From the NCBI RefSeq assembly GCF_014649495.1, contig NZ_BMTD01000008.1, positions 303,534-367,533 on the forward strand: 64,000 nucleotides of DNA, given 5' to 3'. Positions 54,001 to 60,931 of this stretch are shown here, piece by piece. Each line of letters begins with the position of its first letter. Position 1 is the first letter of the stretch. Under the pieces are notes generated by a model, which saw only the letters and a list, made by a program, of their open reading frames with translations, was not told the origin of the DNA and did no database searches. The DNA comes from Streptomyces filipinensis (GTDB lineage: Bacteria; Actinomycetota; Actinomycetes; Streptomycetales; Streptomycetaceae). A program made the position numbers and the translations under genes.

Positions 54001-54956
54001 TCGCGGACGTCGTCAACGGCCACTGCTACGGCGGCCGGCTGCGGGTGCTGACGGACGTGCGGCGGCAGGCACCGGCGCACGACCCGGCGGGTGCGGCCGA
54101 CCCGGCACCGGTGCTCGGCTGGGTCGACGTACCGTCGGGGGAATCGGCGCGCGGCGGCGACGGGCGGTCCTGGCGGAACGCGGTGGAGGCTGAGGCCGTG
54201 CGGCGCGTGGTCGACGGTCTGCTGGCAGGGCTTCCGCCGGACACGACGGTGGGAGTGGTCACGCCGTTCCGGGCGCAGAAGGAGACGTTGGCACGGATGT
54301 GGCGGGACGACGACCGGGTCCGGGTCGGCACCGTCCACACCTTCCAGGGCGGGCAGCGCGACGTGATGGTGCTCAGCCCGGTGGCGGCGCACAACACACC
54401 ACCCCGGACGACGCACTGGGTCGCGAGCCAGGTCAACCTGTGGAATGTAGCGGTCACCCGGGCCAAGTCGCAGCTGATCACCGTGGGCGGCCGCGCCTTC
54501 TGGCAGGACCAGAGCGGCCTGCCGGCCCTGCTCGCCGCGCGCTCGGCTCTCCTGGGAGCCGACGCGGACGGCACGATGGCCGAGGCCGAGACGCCCGGCC
54601 CGGTGACCGCGGTCCGCGAAGACCTCGCGGACCGCCTGCAGCGCTACCTGACCGGACGAGGTATCACCGATCTGGAGCGGATGGCGCTGGTGGGCGGGCA
54701 CCCGGTGGACCTGCTGTTCACCGACGCCGGCATGAACACGGCGGTGTTGATCGACCCCGGCCCGGGTCCCGGCGACGACCCCGCGCGGCACCTCCGGCTC
54801 ATCCACGCGCGAGGCGACCTGCTCACCGGACTGCCCTCCGGAGGCCAGGGGGCCAAGCCCTGCCCAGTGAGCCGGACGGTGCGGGTACCCGCCTGGCGGA
54901 TCCTGGCGGGCGACACCGCGCTGGCACCGCTGCTCGACCGACTCCCGGACAGGTAA
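51039..54956 (+). CDS. Caspase-like protease fused to UPF1-type SF1 helicase
   Basis: A 1305-residue multidomain protein. Residues 1-250 are a peptidase C14/caspase domain: ALLVGVSTYDS at the start, FSGHGEY with catalytic His84, and LLDCCSSGS with Cys135. Residues about 260-545 are a linker with a helicase-associated beta region (YWYGYPAITLP, ELAPLLIQQMEL). Residues about 555-1165 are a UPF1-like helicase: Walker A GPPGTGKS (581-588), a long charged helical insertion (about 640-880), Walker B VVIDEASQ (DEAS at 898-901), GDPMQLGH (922-929), HTFQGGQRD and NVAVTRAK (1136-1143). The last 110 residues resemble a decayed PD-(D/E)xK nuclease-like fold. Paired with an EACC1-like gene, it looks like an NTP-gated death or defence effector. 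Confidence 0.88.
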   Translation: MTDNDRHALLVGVSTYDSETYADLPAVRADLHYMRAVLESTEIGMYNECALAAEPTRAEMLHAVETFLEARQPSETALLYFSGHGEYCEQDGQLYFLTRDTNPADLPGTAVPAEFLERMLQSCRAASKLVLLDCCSSGSVVQGWTAKGPAEEPVRPTPSTLLRPTGVYFITASDALQAASAMAPPGSGLGTSRFTGEIVEGLRNGRIKEGGWITPDDLFDYLTAQMTRDGVPEEQRPTKSTIRATRSLPFARSVARPVRLPALPHDATGAARRSPALLKARELAEADERDGVDRQRLLRYYADCLTAQAAAGMRPERDGGRDTKYFLLAQGEETIQSGRGPHIVAPGSLPRPRDGRSASDTAAGTRQEYWYGYPAITLPARDGGRGRRATVELAPLLIQQMELAPDEDGRDVLRPSGVPSLHSGVVSELLDAGDAADLVARWQPAWQEGNDAQMLRAIRDLLDELGLPELEPLDPSALSERTVMQALRPGAHNAAVLLVPSGAEAMATQALVDNLLQISTRTAQIAGTALDALLSGETRQAPAATATAADPVTPIVPGPCNESQERVISSAMTQPLTVATGPPGTGKSEVVTAVVTTCVAAGQSVLVASTNNEAVDVVAQRCDDIAPGLLMRTGNAQALEREAAKLERLLAAPVEAPRRGSATVGGELRNTRGLADRLGAEAAHRVGEEERLLQLLRDREERAAALELPLPLLEEAWAGDAEGVAPLGRWVERARKTAAGRRWQLGAWRRGRALAALVSAGAEHSEGTGPTWPEWAAGRPVTSELLQSLAGIVSVERELRELVRRHREWDEEGLQGRRLATAGALSGLAAELSRALSAETLARAAGLMNQRLQALRRRSGYQRSQKNLMTHIKGWAVSTHSVRQLELTPKLFDLVVIDEASQCSIPSVLPLLFRARRALIIGDPMQLGHIPGVSPQQERQARVRAGLSAAQLEHHRLTYHVHSSYHAAEQHGDSTLLLDEHYRCHPRIADVVNGHCYGGRLRVLTDVRRQAPAHDPAGAADPAPVLGWVDVPSGESARGGDGRSWRNAVEAEAVRRVVDGLLAGLPPDTTVGVVTPFRAQKETLARMWRDDDRVRVGTVHTFQGGQRDVMVLSPVAAHNTPPRTTHWVASQVNLWNVAVTRAKSQLITVGGRAFWQDQSGLPALLAARSALLGADADGTMAEAETPGPVTAVREDLADRLQRYLTGRGITDLERMALVGGHPVDLLFTDAGMNTAVLIDPGPGPGDDPARHLRLIHARGDLLTGLPSGGQGAKPCPVSRTVRVPAWRILAGDTALAPLLDRLPDR

Positions 54957-54982
54957 GCCCCTCATGCCTGGCGTCTCTCCGG

Positions 54983-56494
54983 CTAGTCGCTCCTGCTGTA
55001 GGTGAGACGTTCGACCTGGCCGGGCGGGAAGTCGTCCGGGACCTCCCTGCCGTTGACGACAAGCTGGAGGACGGAGGCATCGCCAAGGACCAGGGTGAGC
55101 TGGTCCTTGTCCGTGAAGTTCTTGGTCTCCCCGTTGTCCAGCAGTCCGTCGAACAGGATGTGGCCGTTGTGGTCCTTCGCCGAGATCCAGCTCCGCCCGC
55201 TCTTGCCGGTCACCACGACCGTGACCCGGTCCTTGGGGGCTGCGCTCACCTGGGACGATGCGGGCGTGGACGGCGGGGCGGAAGCTCGCGACGTGGCCCG
55301 CCGGGCATCCGAAGCGGTGACGGAGGGGCCGCCGCCCTTGTTGTCGTCCCCATGCCGTGTGAGGGAGAGGATGCCTCCCACGAGCGCGCTCGTCACGGCC
55401 GCGGCCACGATCAGCACGATGATCACGCGGGGCCTGCGCGAGGGTTCGGCAGGGGCGCGGCGGGGAGGTGCGTCGACACGGCCGGGGCCGGCGGGAGGCT
55501 CGACCGTGACCGGCGGCGCGACGCGCGTCCGGTCACGGTTGACGAGAGCGAGTGTGTTGTTCGGATCCGGGCTCGGGTCCTGTTTCGCGCTCGAGTCCGG
55601 GCTCGGGTCCGGGCTTGGGCCGGAGCTCGGGCCGGGGCTCGGGCTTGGGTCGGGGATCGGGTCCGGGCTCGGGCCGTGGCTCGGACTCGGGTTCAGGTCG
55701 GGGCTCGGGCCGAGCGAGCCCAGGAGCGCCTCGGGCGTGGGGCGGGCGGCCGGATCCTTGGAGAGGCAGGCGGCGACCAGCGGCCGCAACTCCCCCGGCA
55801 GCGCGGAGAGATCCGCGGGCTCGTGCACCGCCCGGTACATCAGCCCCAGGGGCGTGCCGGTGCCGAACGCGCTGCCCCCGGCCGCCGCGACGAGTACGGC
55901 CCCGAGCGCGAACACATCGGCGGCACCGCCGACTTCGTCGCCTTGCGCCTGCTCGGGCGCGAGGTATCCGGGAGTGCCGAAGGCCGCCCCGGTGGCGGTC
56001 AGCCGGGTGGACTCGACGGCCCGAGCGATGCCGAAATCGAGGACGCGTGGGCCGTCATCGGCCATGATGATGTTGCCCGGCTTCAGATCACGGTGCACGA
56101 GCCCGCAGGCGTGGACGGCTTGGAGCGCTTCGGCCAGCGCTGCCCCGAGAGACCGCAGCTGCTCCTTGTCCATGGGCCCCTGAAGCTCGATCAGCTCGGC
56201 GAGCGTGGGCCCGGGGATGTACGCGGTGGCCAGCCAGGGAGCCTCGGCGTCGGGATCGGCGTCCACGACCGGAGCCGTGTGGAAACCGCCGACTCTGCGG
56301 GCGGCTTCGACCTCCGCGCGGAACCGTTCACGGAAGTGCGGGTCGGCCGCCAGTTCGGGGCGGGCCACCTTGACCGCGACGGCCCGGCCGCCCGGTGACC
56401 GGGCGAGGTAGACCGTCCCCATGCCGCCCGCGCCCAGCTCTCGCTCGACGGTGTAGACACCGATCCGCCGTGGCAGGCCCGCGTCGTTCTCCAT
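54983..56494 (-). CDS. Membrane Ser/Thr protein kinase with RodZ-C-like outer domain
   Basis: A 503-residue PASTA-less Hanks-type kinase. GAGGMGTVYLA, VAVKVA, VHRDLKPGNIIM, LDFGIARA and TPGYLAPEQAQGDE show an active kinase domain (about 1-265). A proline/serine repeat linker follows (about 267-310), then a cytoplasmic basic stretch, one membrane helix (VIIVLIVAAAVTSALVGGIL) and an outer part ending in a DUF4115/RodZ-C-like domain (VTGKSGRSWISAKDHNGHILFDGLL, then NGREVPDDF). The ATG at 56494 has GGGGAGG 10 nt upstream. It is convergent with the caspase-helicase gene, 26 bp apart. Confidence 0.88.
   Translation of the reverse strand: MENDAGLPRRIGVYTVERELGAGGMGTVYLARSPGGRAVAVKVARPELAADPHFRERFRAEVEAARRVGGFHTAPVVDADPDAEAPWLATAYIPGPTLAELIELQGPMDKEQLRSLGAALAEALQAVHACGLVHRDLKPGNIIMADDGPRVLDFGIARAVESTRLTATGAAFGTPGYLAPEQAQGDEVGGAADVFALGAVLVAAAGGSAFGTGTPLGLMYRAVHEPADLSALPGELRPLVAACLSKDPAARPTPEALLGSLGPSPDLNPSPSHGPSPDPIPDPSPSPGPSSGPSPDPSPDSSAKQDPSPDPNNTLALVNRDRTRVAPPVTVEPPAGPGRVDAPPRRAPAEPSRRPRVIIVLIVAAAVTSALVGGILSLTRHGDDNKGGGPSVTASDARRATSRASAPPSTPASSQVSAAPKDRVTVVVTGKSGRSWISAKDHNGHILFDGLLDNGETKNFTDKDQLTLVLGDASVLQLVVNGREVPDDFPPGQVERLTYSRSD
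55560..55700 (-). repeat. Low-complexity PSPDPSP-type repeat in the kinase linker
   Basis: A run of degenerate 6-bp and 12-bp units (GGGCTC/GGGTCC-like on the + strand) encodes alternating Pro-Ser-Pro-(D/G)-Pro residues. Such sequence may expand or shrink in frame, changing the spacer between kinase and membrane helix. Confidence 0.7.
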
Positions 56495-56625
56495 CGCCTG
56501 CACGCCTCCCCTGCGCACGGTGACCCGTACGTGACGCCGTCCGGTGCACCCCGGCCGATCTCCGTCCCGCGTATCCGTCCAGCAGCGTAGACGAAGACAC
56601 CGCCCGGAAGTCCGGGGAGCCGGTC

Positions 56626-58047
56626 TCAGGCGCCGCGCCGCACCCGGGCCGCCTTGCGGGCCTCCGCGAGCTTGCGTGCCTCGCTGCTCTTGCGGGACGA
56701 CCTGCTGCCGGAGCCGGCCTTCGCGTCCTTGGCGCTGCCCAGGCCGCGGAACGGGGCGTTGTGGTGAGGGGGGCGCGGAACGGCCGCCCCGGCGTCGAGG
56801 GGCTTTCCGGAGGGGGCCTTGGCACCGGTGATCCGGCTCAGCTCCGCCTCGCCGGACCGCACTTTGGTGACCTTGGGGGCGACGTCGGCGTCCGCCATGA
56901 CCTGGCTCGTCTCGCGGCGCTGTCCCGACAGGACCAGTGTCACGACGGTGCCGGAGCGGCCGGCCCGGGCCGTGCGGCCCGCGCGGTGCAGATAGTCCTT
57001 CGGGTCGGTGGCCGGGTCGACGTTGACCACGAGGTCGAGGTCGTCGACGTGCAGGCCGCGGGCGGCGACGTTCGTCGCCACCAGTGCGGTGACCTGCCCG
57101 TCCTTGAACTGGGCCAGAGTGCGGGTGCGCTGCGGCTGGGACTTCCCGCTGTGCAGGGCGGCGGCGGCCACGCCGCTGGCCCGCAGATGCCGCGTGAGCT
57201 GGTCGACGCCGTGCTTGGTGTCCAGGAACAGCAGGACGCGGCCGTCCCGGGCGGCGATCTCCGTGGTCACGGCGTACCGGTCCGGGCCGTGCACGACGAG
57301 GACGTGGTGCTCGATCGCGGAGACCGCGCTGGACGAAGGGTCCACGGAGTGGACGGCGGGGTCGCGCAGGTAGCGCCGCACCAGCTGGTCGACGTCGCGG
57401 TCGAGGGTGGCGGAGAACAGCATCCGCTGCCCGTCGGGACGCACCTGGTCCAGGATCTCGGTGACCTGCGGCAGGAACCCCATGTCACACATCTGGTCGG
57501 CCTCGTCCAGGACCGTGATGCGCACCCGTCCCAGTCGGCAGCCCTTGCGCTCGATGAGGTCGTGCAGCCGGCCGGGCGTGGCGACGACGATCTCGGCGCC
57601 GTCCCGCAGCGCGGCGGCCTGCCGTCCGATGGACACCCCGCCCACCACGGTCGCGAGCCGCAGCCGCAGCGTGTCGGCGTACGGGGTGAGCGCCTCACCG
57701 ACCTGCTGCGCCAGCTCCCTGGTGGGCACCAGAACGAGCGCGAGCGGCTCTTTCGGCTGCGCGCGCCGCCCGGCCGTCCGGGCGAGCATCCCCAGGCCGA
57801 AGGCGAGCGTCTTGCCGGATCCCGTACGGCCCCGGCCCAGGACGTCCCGTCCCGCGAGCGCGTTCGGCAGCGCCGCCGCCTGGATGGGAAAGGGCACGGT
57901 CACACCGCGCTCGTCGAGCGCCCGCAGAACCTCGGCCGGCAACCCCAGCTCGGCGAAGGACACCGCCGTGGGCACTGCCCGAGTGGCGCCCGACGCCTCG
58001 GACACATCGTCCTGCTGCCGGACATCGGCACGTGCTGATTCGCTCAC
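56626..58047 (-). CDS. DEAD-box RNA helicase
   Basis: A 473-residue helicase with the full set: Q-motif FAELGLPAEVLRALDERGVTVPFPIQ, RTGSGKT, PTRELAQQ, TPGRLHD, VLDEADQM, FSATLD, VATNVAARGLHV and HRAGRTARAG. The C-terminal 100 residues are basic and disordered (RSSRKSSEARKLAEARKAARVRRGA), suited to RNA binding. It resembles RhlE/CshA-type cold-shock or ribosome-assembly helicases. The GTG at 58047 has GGAGGAAG upstream. A -10-like TAACGT lies on the minus strand at 58155-58160. Confidence 0.93.
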   Translation of the reverse strand: MSESARADVRQQDDVSEASGATRAVPTAVSFAELGLPAEVLRALDERGVTVPFPIQAAALPNALAGRDVLGRGRTGSGKTLAFGLGMLARTAGRRAQPKEPLALVLVPTRELAQQVGEALTPYADTLRLRLATVVGGVSIGRQAAALRDGAEIVVATPGRLHDLIERKGCRLGRVRITVLDEADQMCDMGFLPQVTEILDQVRPDGQRMLFSATLDRDVDQLVRRYLRDPAVHSVDPSSSAVSAIEHHVLVVHGPDRYAVTTEIAARDGRVLLFLDTKHGVDQLTRHLRASGVAAAALHSGKSQPQRTRTLAQFKDGQVTALVATNVAARGLHVDDLDLVVNVDPATDPKDYLHRAGRTARAGRSGTVVTLVLSGQRRETSQVMADADVAPKVTKVRSGEAELSRITGAKAPSGKPLDAGAAVPRPPHHNAPFRGLGSAKDAKAGSGSRSSRKSSEARKLAEARKAARVRRGA

Positions 58048-58162
58048 AGAGAGCCTTCCTCCGAAGGGACCGTACCGAGGAAGGCGCGGCAGGGACGCGG
58101 CCACCGGCCAGAGACACCGAACGGGACACCGGCACAGCGACGCTGCAAACCCGCAACGTTAG

Positions 58163-58194
58163 CACGGGACACGCCTTCCGGGCCCCCTCCCGTG
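58163..58194 (-). terminator. Possible hairpin after the lasso peptide operon
   Basis: CACGGGA (58163-58169) and TCCCGTG (58188-58194) form a 7-bp perfect stem with an 18-nt loop. It lies 55 bp beyond the B2 stop codon and just before the DEAD-box promoter. The assignment is weak. Confidence 0.3.
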
Positions 58195-58248
58195 ATCGCG
58201 CCGCTCAGCCGAGCGCCGTGGCTCCTGGGTTGCTGCCGGCGCCGGGCC

Positions 58249-58686
58249 CTAGGGCGACCGCTTCGGAGGTGAGCAGACAGGGCCGACCGTCAGGAGGGGC
58301 CGGAAGTGTCCGGCGGGATGCGGTTCTCCGACGGGGAGTCCCTCGGCTTCGACCCAGGCGTGGGCCGCGAAGGGATTCGTGCGGACGCCCGTGCACCAGG
58401 TGGGCCAGGTCCCGCGCGCTCGGCACAGGAGGGCGGTGGCCACCGAGCGCTGCAGGCATGCCTGCCCCGCGCATCGCAGGCTGACCGAGACCACGGCCGC
58501 GCGGGCCGCCCCGGCCTGGTCCGCGGTGGCCGGCACGGCTCGGCGGCGGGCGAACTCCAGTACCGTGCGCAGCCTGGACGGAGAGAGCCTGCTGAGGATC
58601 CGGGCCACGGCCACGGCCAGGAGAGGAACCACTCGACGGTGCGGGGGCAGCCGGTCACGGCGGGACAGCGCCACGGGGATGCTCAT
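58249..58686 (-). CDS. Lasso peptide B2 protein (leader peptidase)
   Basis: A 145-residue transglutaminase-like cysteine protease. The catalytic Cys lies in GQACLQRSVATALLCRARG and the catalytic His in FAAHAWVEAEG; a downstream acidic residue completes the triad. B2 cuts the leader after its RiPP recognition partner binds, freeing the core N terminus for ring closure. The start ATG overlaps the B1 stop as ATGA. The gene ends at TAG; no exporter gene follows, the next gene being an RNA helicase. Confidence 0.9.
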   Translation of the reverse strand: MSIPVALSRRDRLPPHRRVVPLLAVAVARILSRLSPSRLRTVLEFARRRAVPATADQAGAARAAVVSVSLRCAGQACLQRSVATALLCRARGTWPTWCTGVRTNPFAAHAWVEAEGLPVGEPHPAGHFRPLLTVGPVCSPPKRSP

Positions 58687-58952
58687 CGGTTCTCCCGCAG
58701 CAGGTCCGCCGAGCGCAGGGAGGCCAGCACAGCCACCACGTCGTCGTGAGCGCGTGCCACGGGAAGGGCGTGCTCGGAAGCGAGGGCCCGCGCGGCCTGC
58801 TCGATGGTCGCGCCGCTGGTCAGACTGCGGAGGACAGCGAGCCCTGTGGTGTTCAGCTGCCAGTAGCCGCCGGTCCGTTCGTGCAGGAGCACAGCTCCGT
58901 CGTCGGTTTCGGCCAGGGAGACCTGCGGGTTGAGGAAGTAGGTGACGCTCAC
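58683..58952 (-). CDS. Lasso peptide B1 protein (PqqD-like RiPP recognition element)
   Basis: An 89-residue PqqD-fold protein: a beta-hairpin (VSLAETDDGAVLLHERTGGYWQLNTTG) followed by three helices (LRSLTSGATIEQAARALASEH, then ARAHDDVVAVLASLRSADLL). It should bind the leader peptide's YEPPAL motif and present it to B2. It starts at GTG, overlapping the C-gene stop by 4 bp (GTGA), and ends overlapping B2, so the three enzymes are translationally coupled. Confidence 0.92.
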   Translation of the reverse strand: MSVTYFLNPQVSLAETDDGAVLLHERTGGYWQLNTTGLAVLRSLTSGATIEQAARALASEHALPVARAHDDVVAVLASLRSADLLRENR

Positions 58953-60763
58953 GTTCGTTCGTGTCGCCTTTCGTTCTGGGCGAGGTGGCGTGCGGCACGG
59001 AACCAGGTCTCGCAGCCGAGCAGGTGCTCGACCGCGAAGTTCCTGGTGAGGTCGGCCTGTGGGGTGAGCAGCTGGGCGCGGACCGCGTCTGCCGAGATCA
59101 AGCCGGCCTTGGCCAGTTCCGAGTCCGCGAACAGGTCCAGGAGGGCCTCGCGGCTGCGGCTGAGCCCCGTGCGCAGGTCCTCGTCGAAGGAGCCCTTGGT
59201 GGTCCGGGCGCGGACCCGTTCGGGCAGGACGTCCCGCATCGCTGTGGCCAGGAGGGGCTTGTACTCCCATGGCGTGCAACGCTCGTGCACACGTACGGCC
59301 AGAGCGGCCTCCACGACGCGGTCGTCGAGGTAGGGCTGATGCAGTCGGATCCCCGCCGTGTCGAAGAGGCGGGCGAACTGCCGGTACGCCGGTGCGGTCG
59401 CCCGCAGCGCCACCAGGAACTGGTGCTGGCCGCGATCGGCGGCGAAGACGTGGGCACCGTCGGCGGCCTTGCGCAGCTCCGACCTGGCCGCGTCGACGGC
59501 GGCCGGCGTCACCCAGACCGGGGCGCGCAGCGGTATCAGCCCCCAGCCCAACGGCGGGTGTCTGGGGGCCGGGGCACGATCGGTGAGGGAATCGGCCTCG
59601 TCGCGCCACCAGTCGCGTACCGAATCCGCGCGGGCGAGTTCCGCGAGCATCCCGCGCAGGGGCCAGCGGTTGAGGGCCTGATAGCCGCGCAGGTGTCGCA
59701 GGGCGAGCCAGGGGCGCCGCCGCAGCAGCCGGTGCAGATAGCCGGGGAGCCTGCCGAACAGTTCGTCCGCACCGTGTCCCGCCAGGTGCGCGCGCGAACC
59801 GCGGTCGGCGAGGAGGCCGACCGTGTGCTTCATGCGGGCCAGCGTCCGGGTGAAGAGGTACGGCTGTTCGGTGTCCGCCAGGTCCGCGGGGTGCGCGAAC
59901 AGGGCGGGCAGTTCGTGCTGCGGCACCACCACGTGGGAAGCCTGGTCGAGCAGAGCCGCCGAGTGTGCCGCGAACGCCGCGTCGTCGTTGCCCAGGTCCG
60001 CCTCGCCCCAGCGGAAGGTCAGCAGCTGGGGGGCGCTCCGGGCGGCGAGGAAACACAGCGCGGTGGAATCCATGCCACCGGACAGGTCCGCGCTCAGCGG
60101 GCGTGGACCGGACGTGCGGCTGCCCACGGCGTCCGACAGCGCGGCGTGTACCGCCGGCGCGCCCTCCGCCAGCGTGAGTCCGGGCTCCGGGGCCTGCCAC
60201 CAGCGGACCTCCTGTGCACGGTCTCCTGTCATGATCAGGCAGTGGTCGTCAGGGACCGCGGAGATCCCGGACCAGACGCTCGCGGTGCCCAGCGGAGCCG
60301 GCAGCCGGCCGCCGGTCGCCAATCGGGCCGCGAGTACGCCTTCGTCCACGCCGGCGCCGGTCAGCAGTGCGAGGGTGTCGGGACGGTCGGACGCCACGGC
60401 ATGTCCATCCACCCGGGTGTGGAAGACCTGGCGCAGGCCGGTGACACTGCCGCGGACACTCGTGCCGTCCGGGGAGACGACGATCAGGTGACAGCTGCCG
60501 GAAAGCTGCCGGGCGAGGGCTGCGACATGGGACTGTGACGTCACCTGTCCGGCCAGCCGGGTGAGGCGTGTGGTGGTGACCGGACAGTGTCCGATCACCA
60601 CCACACGCACCGGGCCCGCCTGAGCCTGAACCAATTCGTCCGCCCCCCACCGGCCGACCAGCCAGGGCTTGCCCGACGGGTGGGGGATGACCTGCGGTGA
60701 CTCGTAGAGCCACGTGGGGTCTGTGGGACAGCCCTCGGGCAGGACGACGAACCCGGTGCTCAT
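58949..60763 (-). CDS. Lasso peptide cyclase (asparagine synthetase-like, C protein)
   Basis: A 604-residue asparagine synthetase homologue. The N-terminal half resembles the glutaminase domain without its catalytic Cys2. The synthetase half has SADLSGGMDSTALCFLA (ATP pyrophosphatase loop) and HLAGHGADELFG, with YLDDRVVEAAL and RARTTKGSFDEDL later. It adenylates the ring acidic side chain and joins it to the core's N-terminal glycine. It starts 27 nt after the precursor stop, with GGAG before the ATG, and overlaps B1 by GTGA. Confidence 0.93.
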   Translation of the reverse strand: MSTGFVVLPEGCPTDPTWLYESPQVIPHPSGKPWLVGRWGADELVQAQAGPVRVVVIGHCPVTTTRLTRLAGQVTSQSHVAALARQLSGSCHLIVVSPDGTSVRGSVTGLRQVFHTRVDGHAVASDRPDTLALLTGAGVDEGVLAARLATGGRLPAPLGTASVWSGISAVPDDHCLIMTGDRAQEVRWWQAPEPGLTLAEGAPAVHAALSDAVGSRTSGPRPLSADLSGGMDSTALCFLAARSAPQLLTFRWGEADLGNDDAAFAAHSAALLDQASHVVVPQHELPALFAHPADLADTEQPYLFTRTLARMKHTVGLLADRGSRAHLAGHGADELFGRLPGYLHRLLRRRPWLALRHLRGYQALNRWPLRGMLAELARADSVRDWWRDEADSLTDRAPAPRHPPLGWGLIPLRAPVWVTPAAVDAARSELRKAADGAHVFAADRGQHQFLVALRATAPAYRQFARLFDTAGIRLHQPYLDDRVVEAALAVRVHERCTPWEYKPLLATAMRDVLPERVRARTTKGSFDEDLRTGLSRSREALLDLFADSELAKAGLISADAVRAQLLTPQADLTRNFAVEHLLGCETWFRAARHLAQNERRHERT

Positions 60764-60790
60764 CTCACTCCGTCCGACTCGGTCGGTCGA

Positions 60791-60931
60791 TCACCAGCCC
60801 TGGTGGGCGAGGAAATCGGTGTGGTCGCTGCCGAAGCCGAGCGTGTCCTCCGAGAACTCGCCGACGGCCGTCAGCGCGGGCGGTTCGTAACTCTGCTGAA
60901 CCGACGATTCCTCAAGCTGCTGGTTCTCCAC
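60791..60931 (-). CDS. Lasso peptide precursor (A), core GFGSDHTDFLAHQGW
   Basis: A 46-residue precursor from a GTG preceded by AAGGAG at 5-7 nt. The leader (31 residues) has the lasso recognition motif YEPPALTAVGEF, and ends with Thr at position -2 (SEDTL). The core then begins at Gly32. Ring closure from Gly1 to Asp8 would give an 8-residue macrolactam (GFGSDHTD) and a 7-residue tail (FLAHQGW). There are no cysteines, so it is class II. It heads the A-C-B1-B2 operon. Size and the GFGS start recall sungsanpin and chaxapeptin, but most other residues differ. Confidence 0.92.
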   Translation of the reverse strand: MENQQLEESSVQQSYEPPALTAVGEFSEDTLGFGSDHTDFLAHQGW

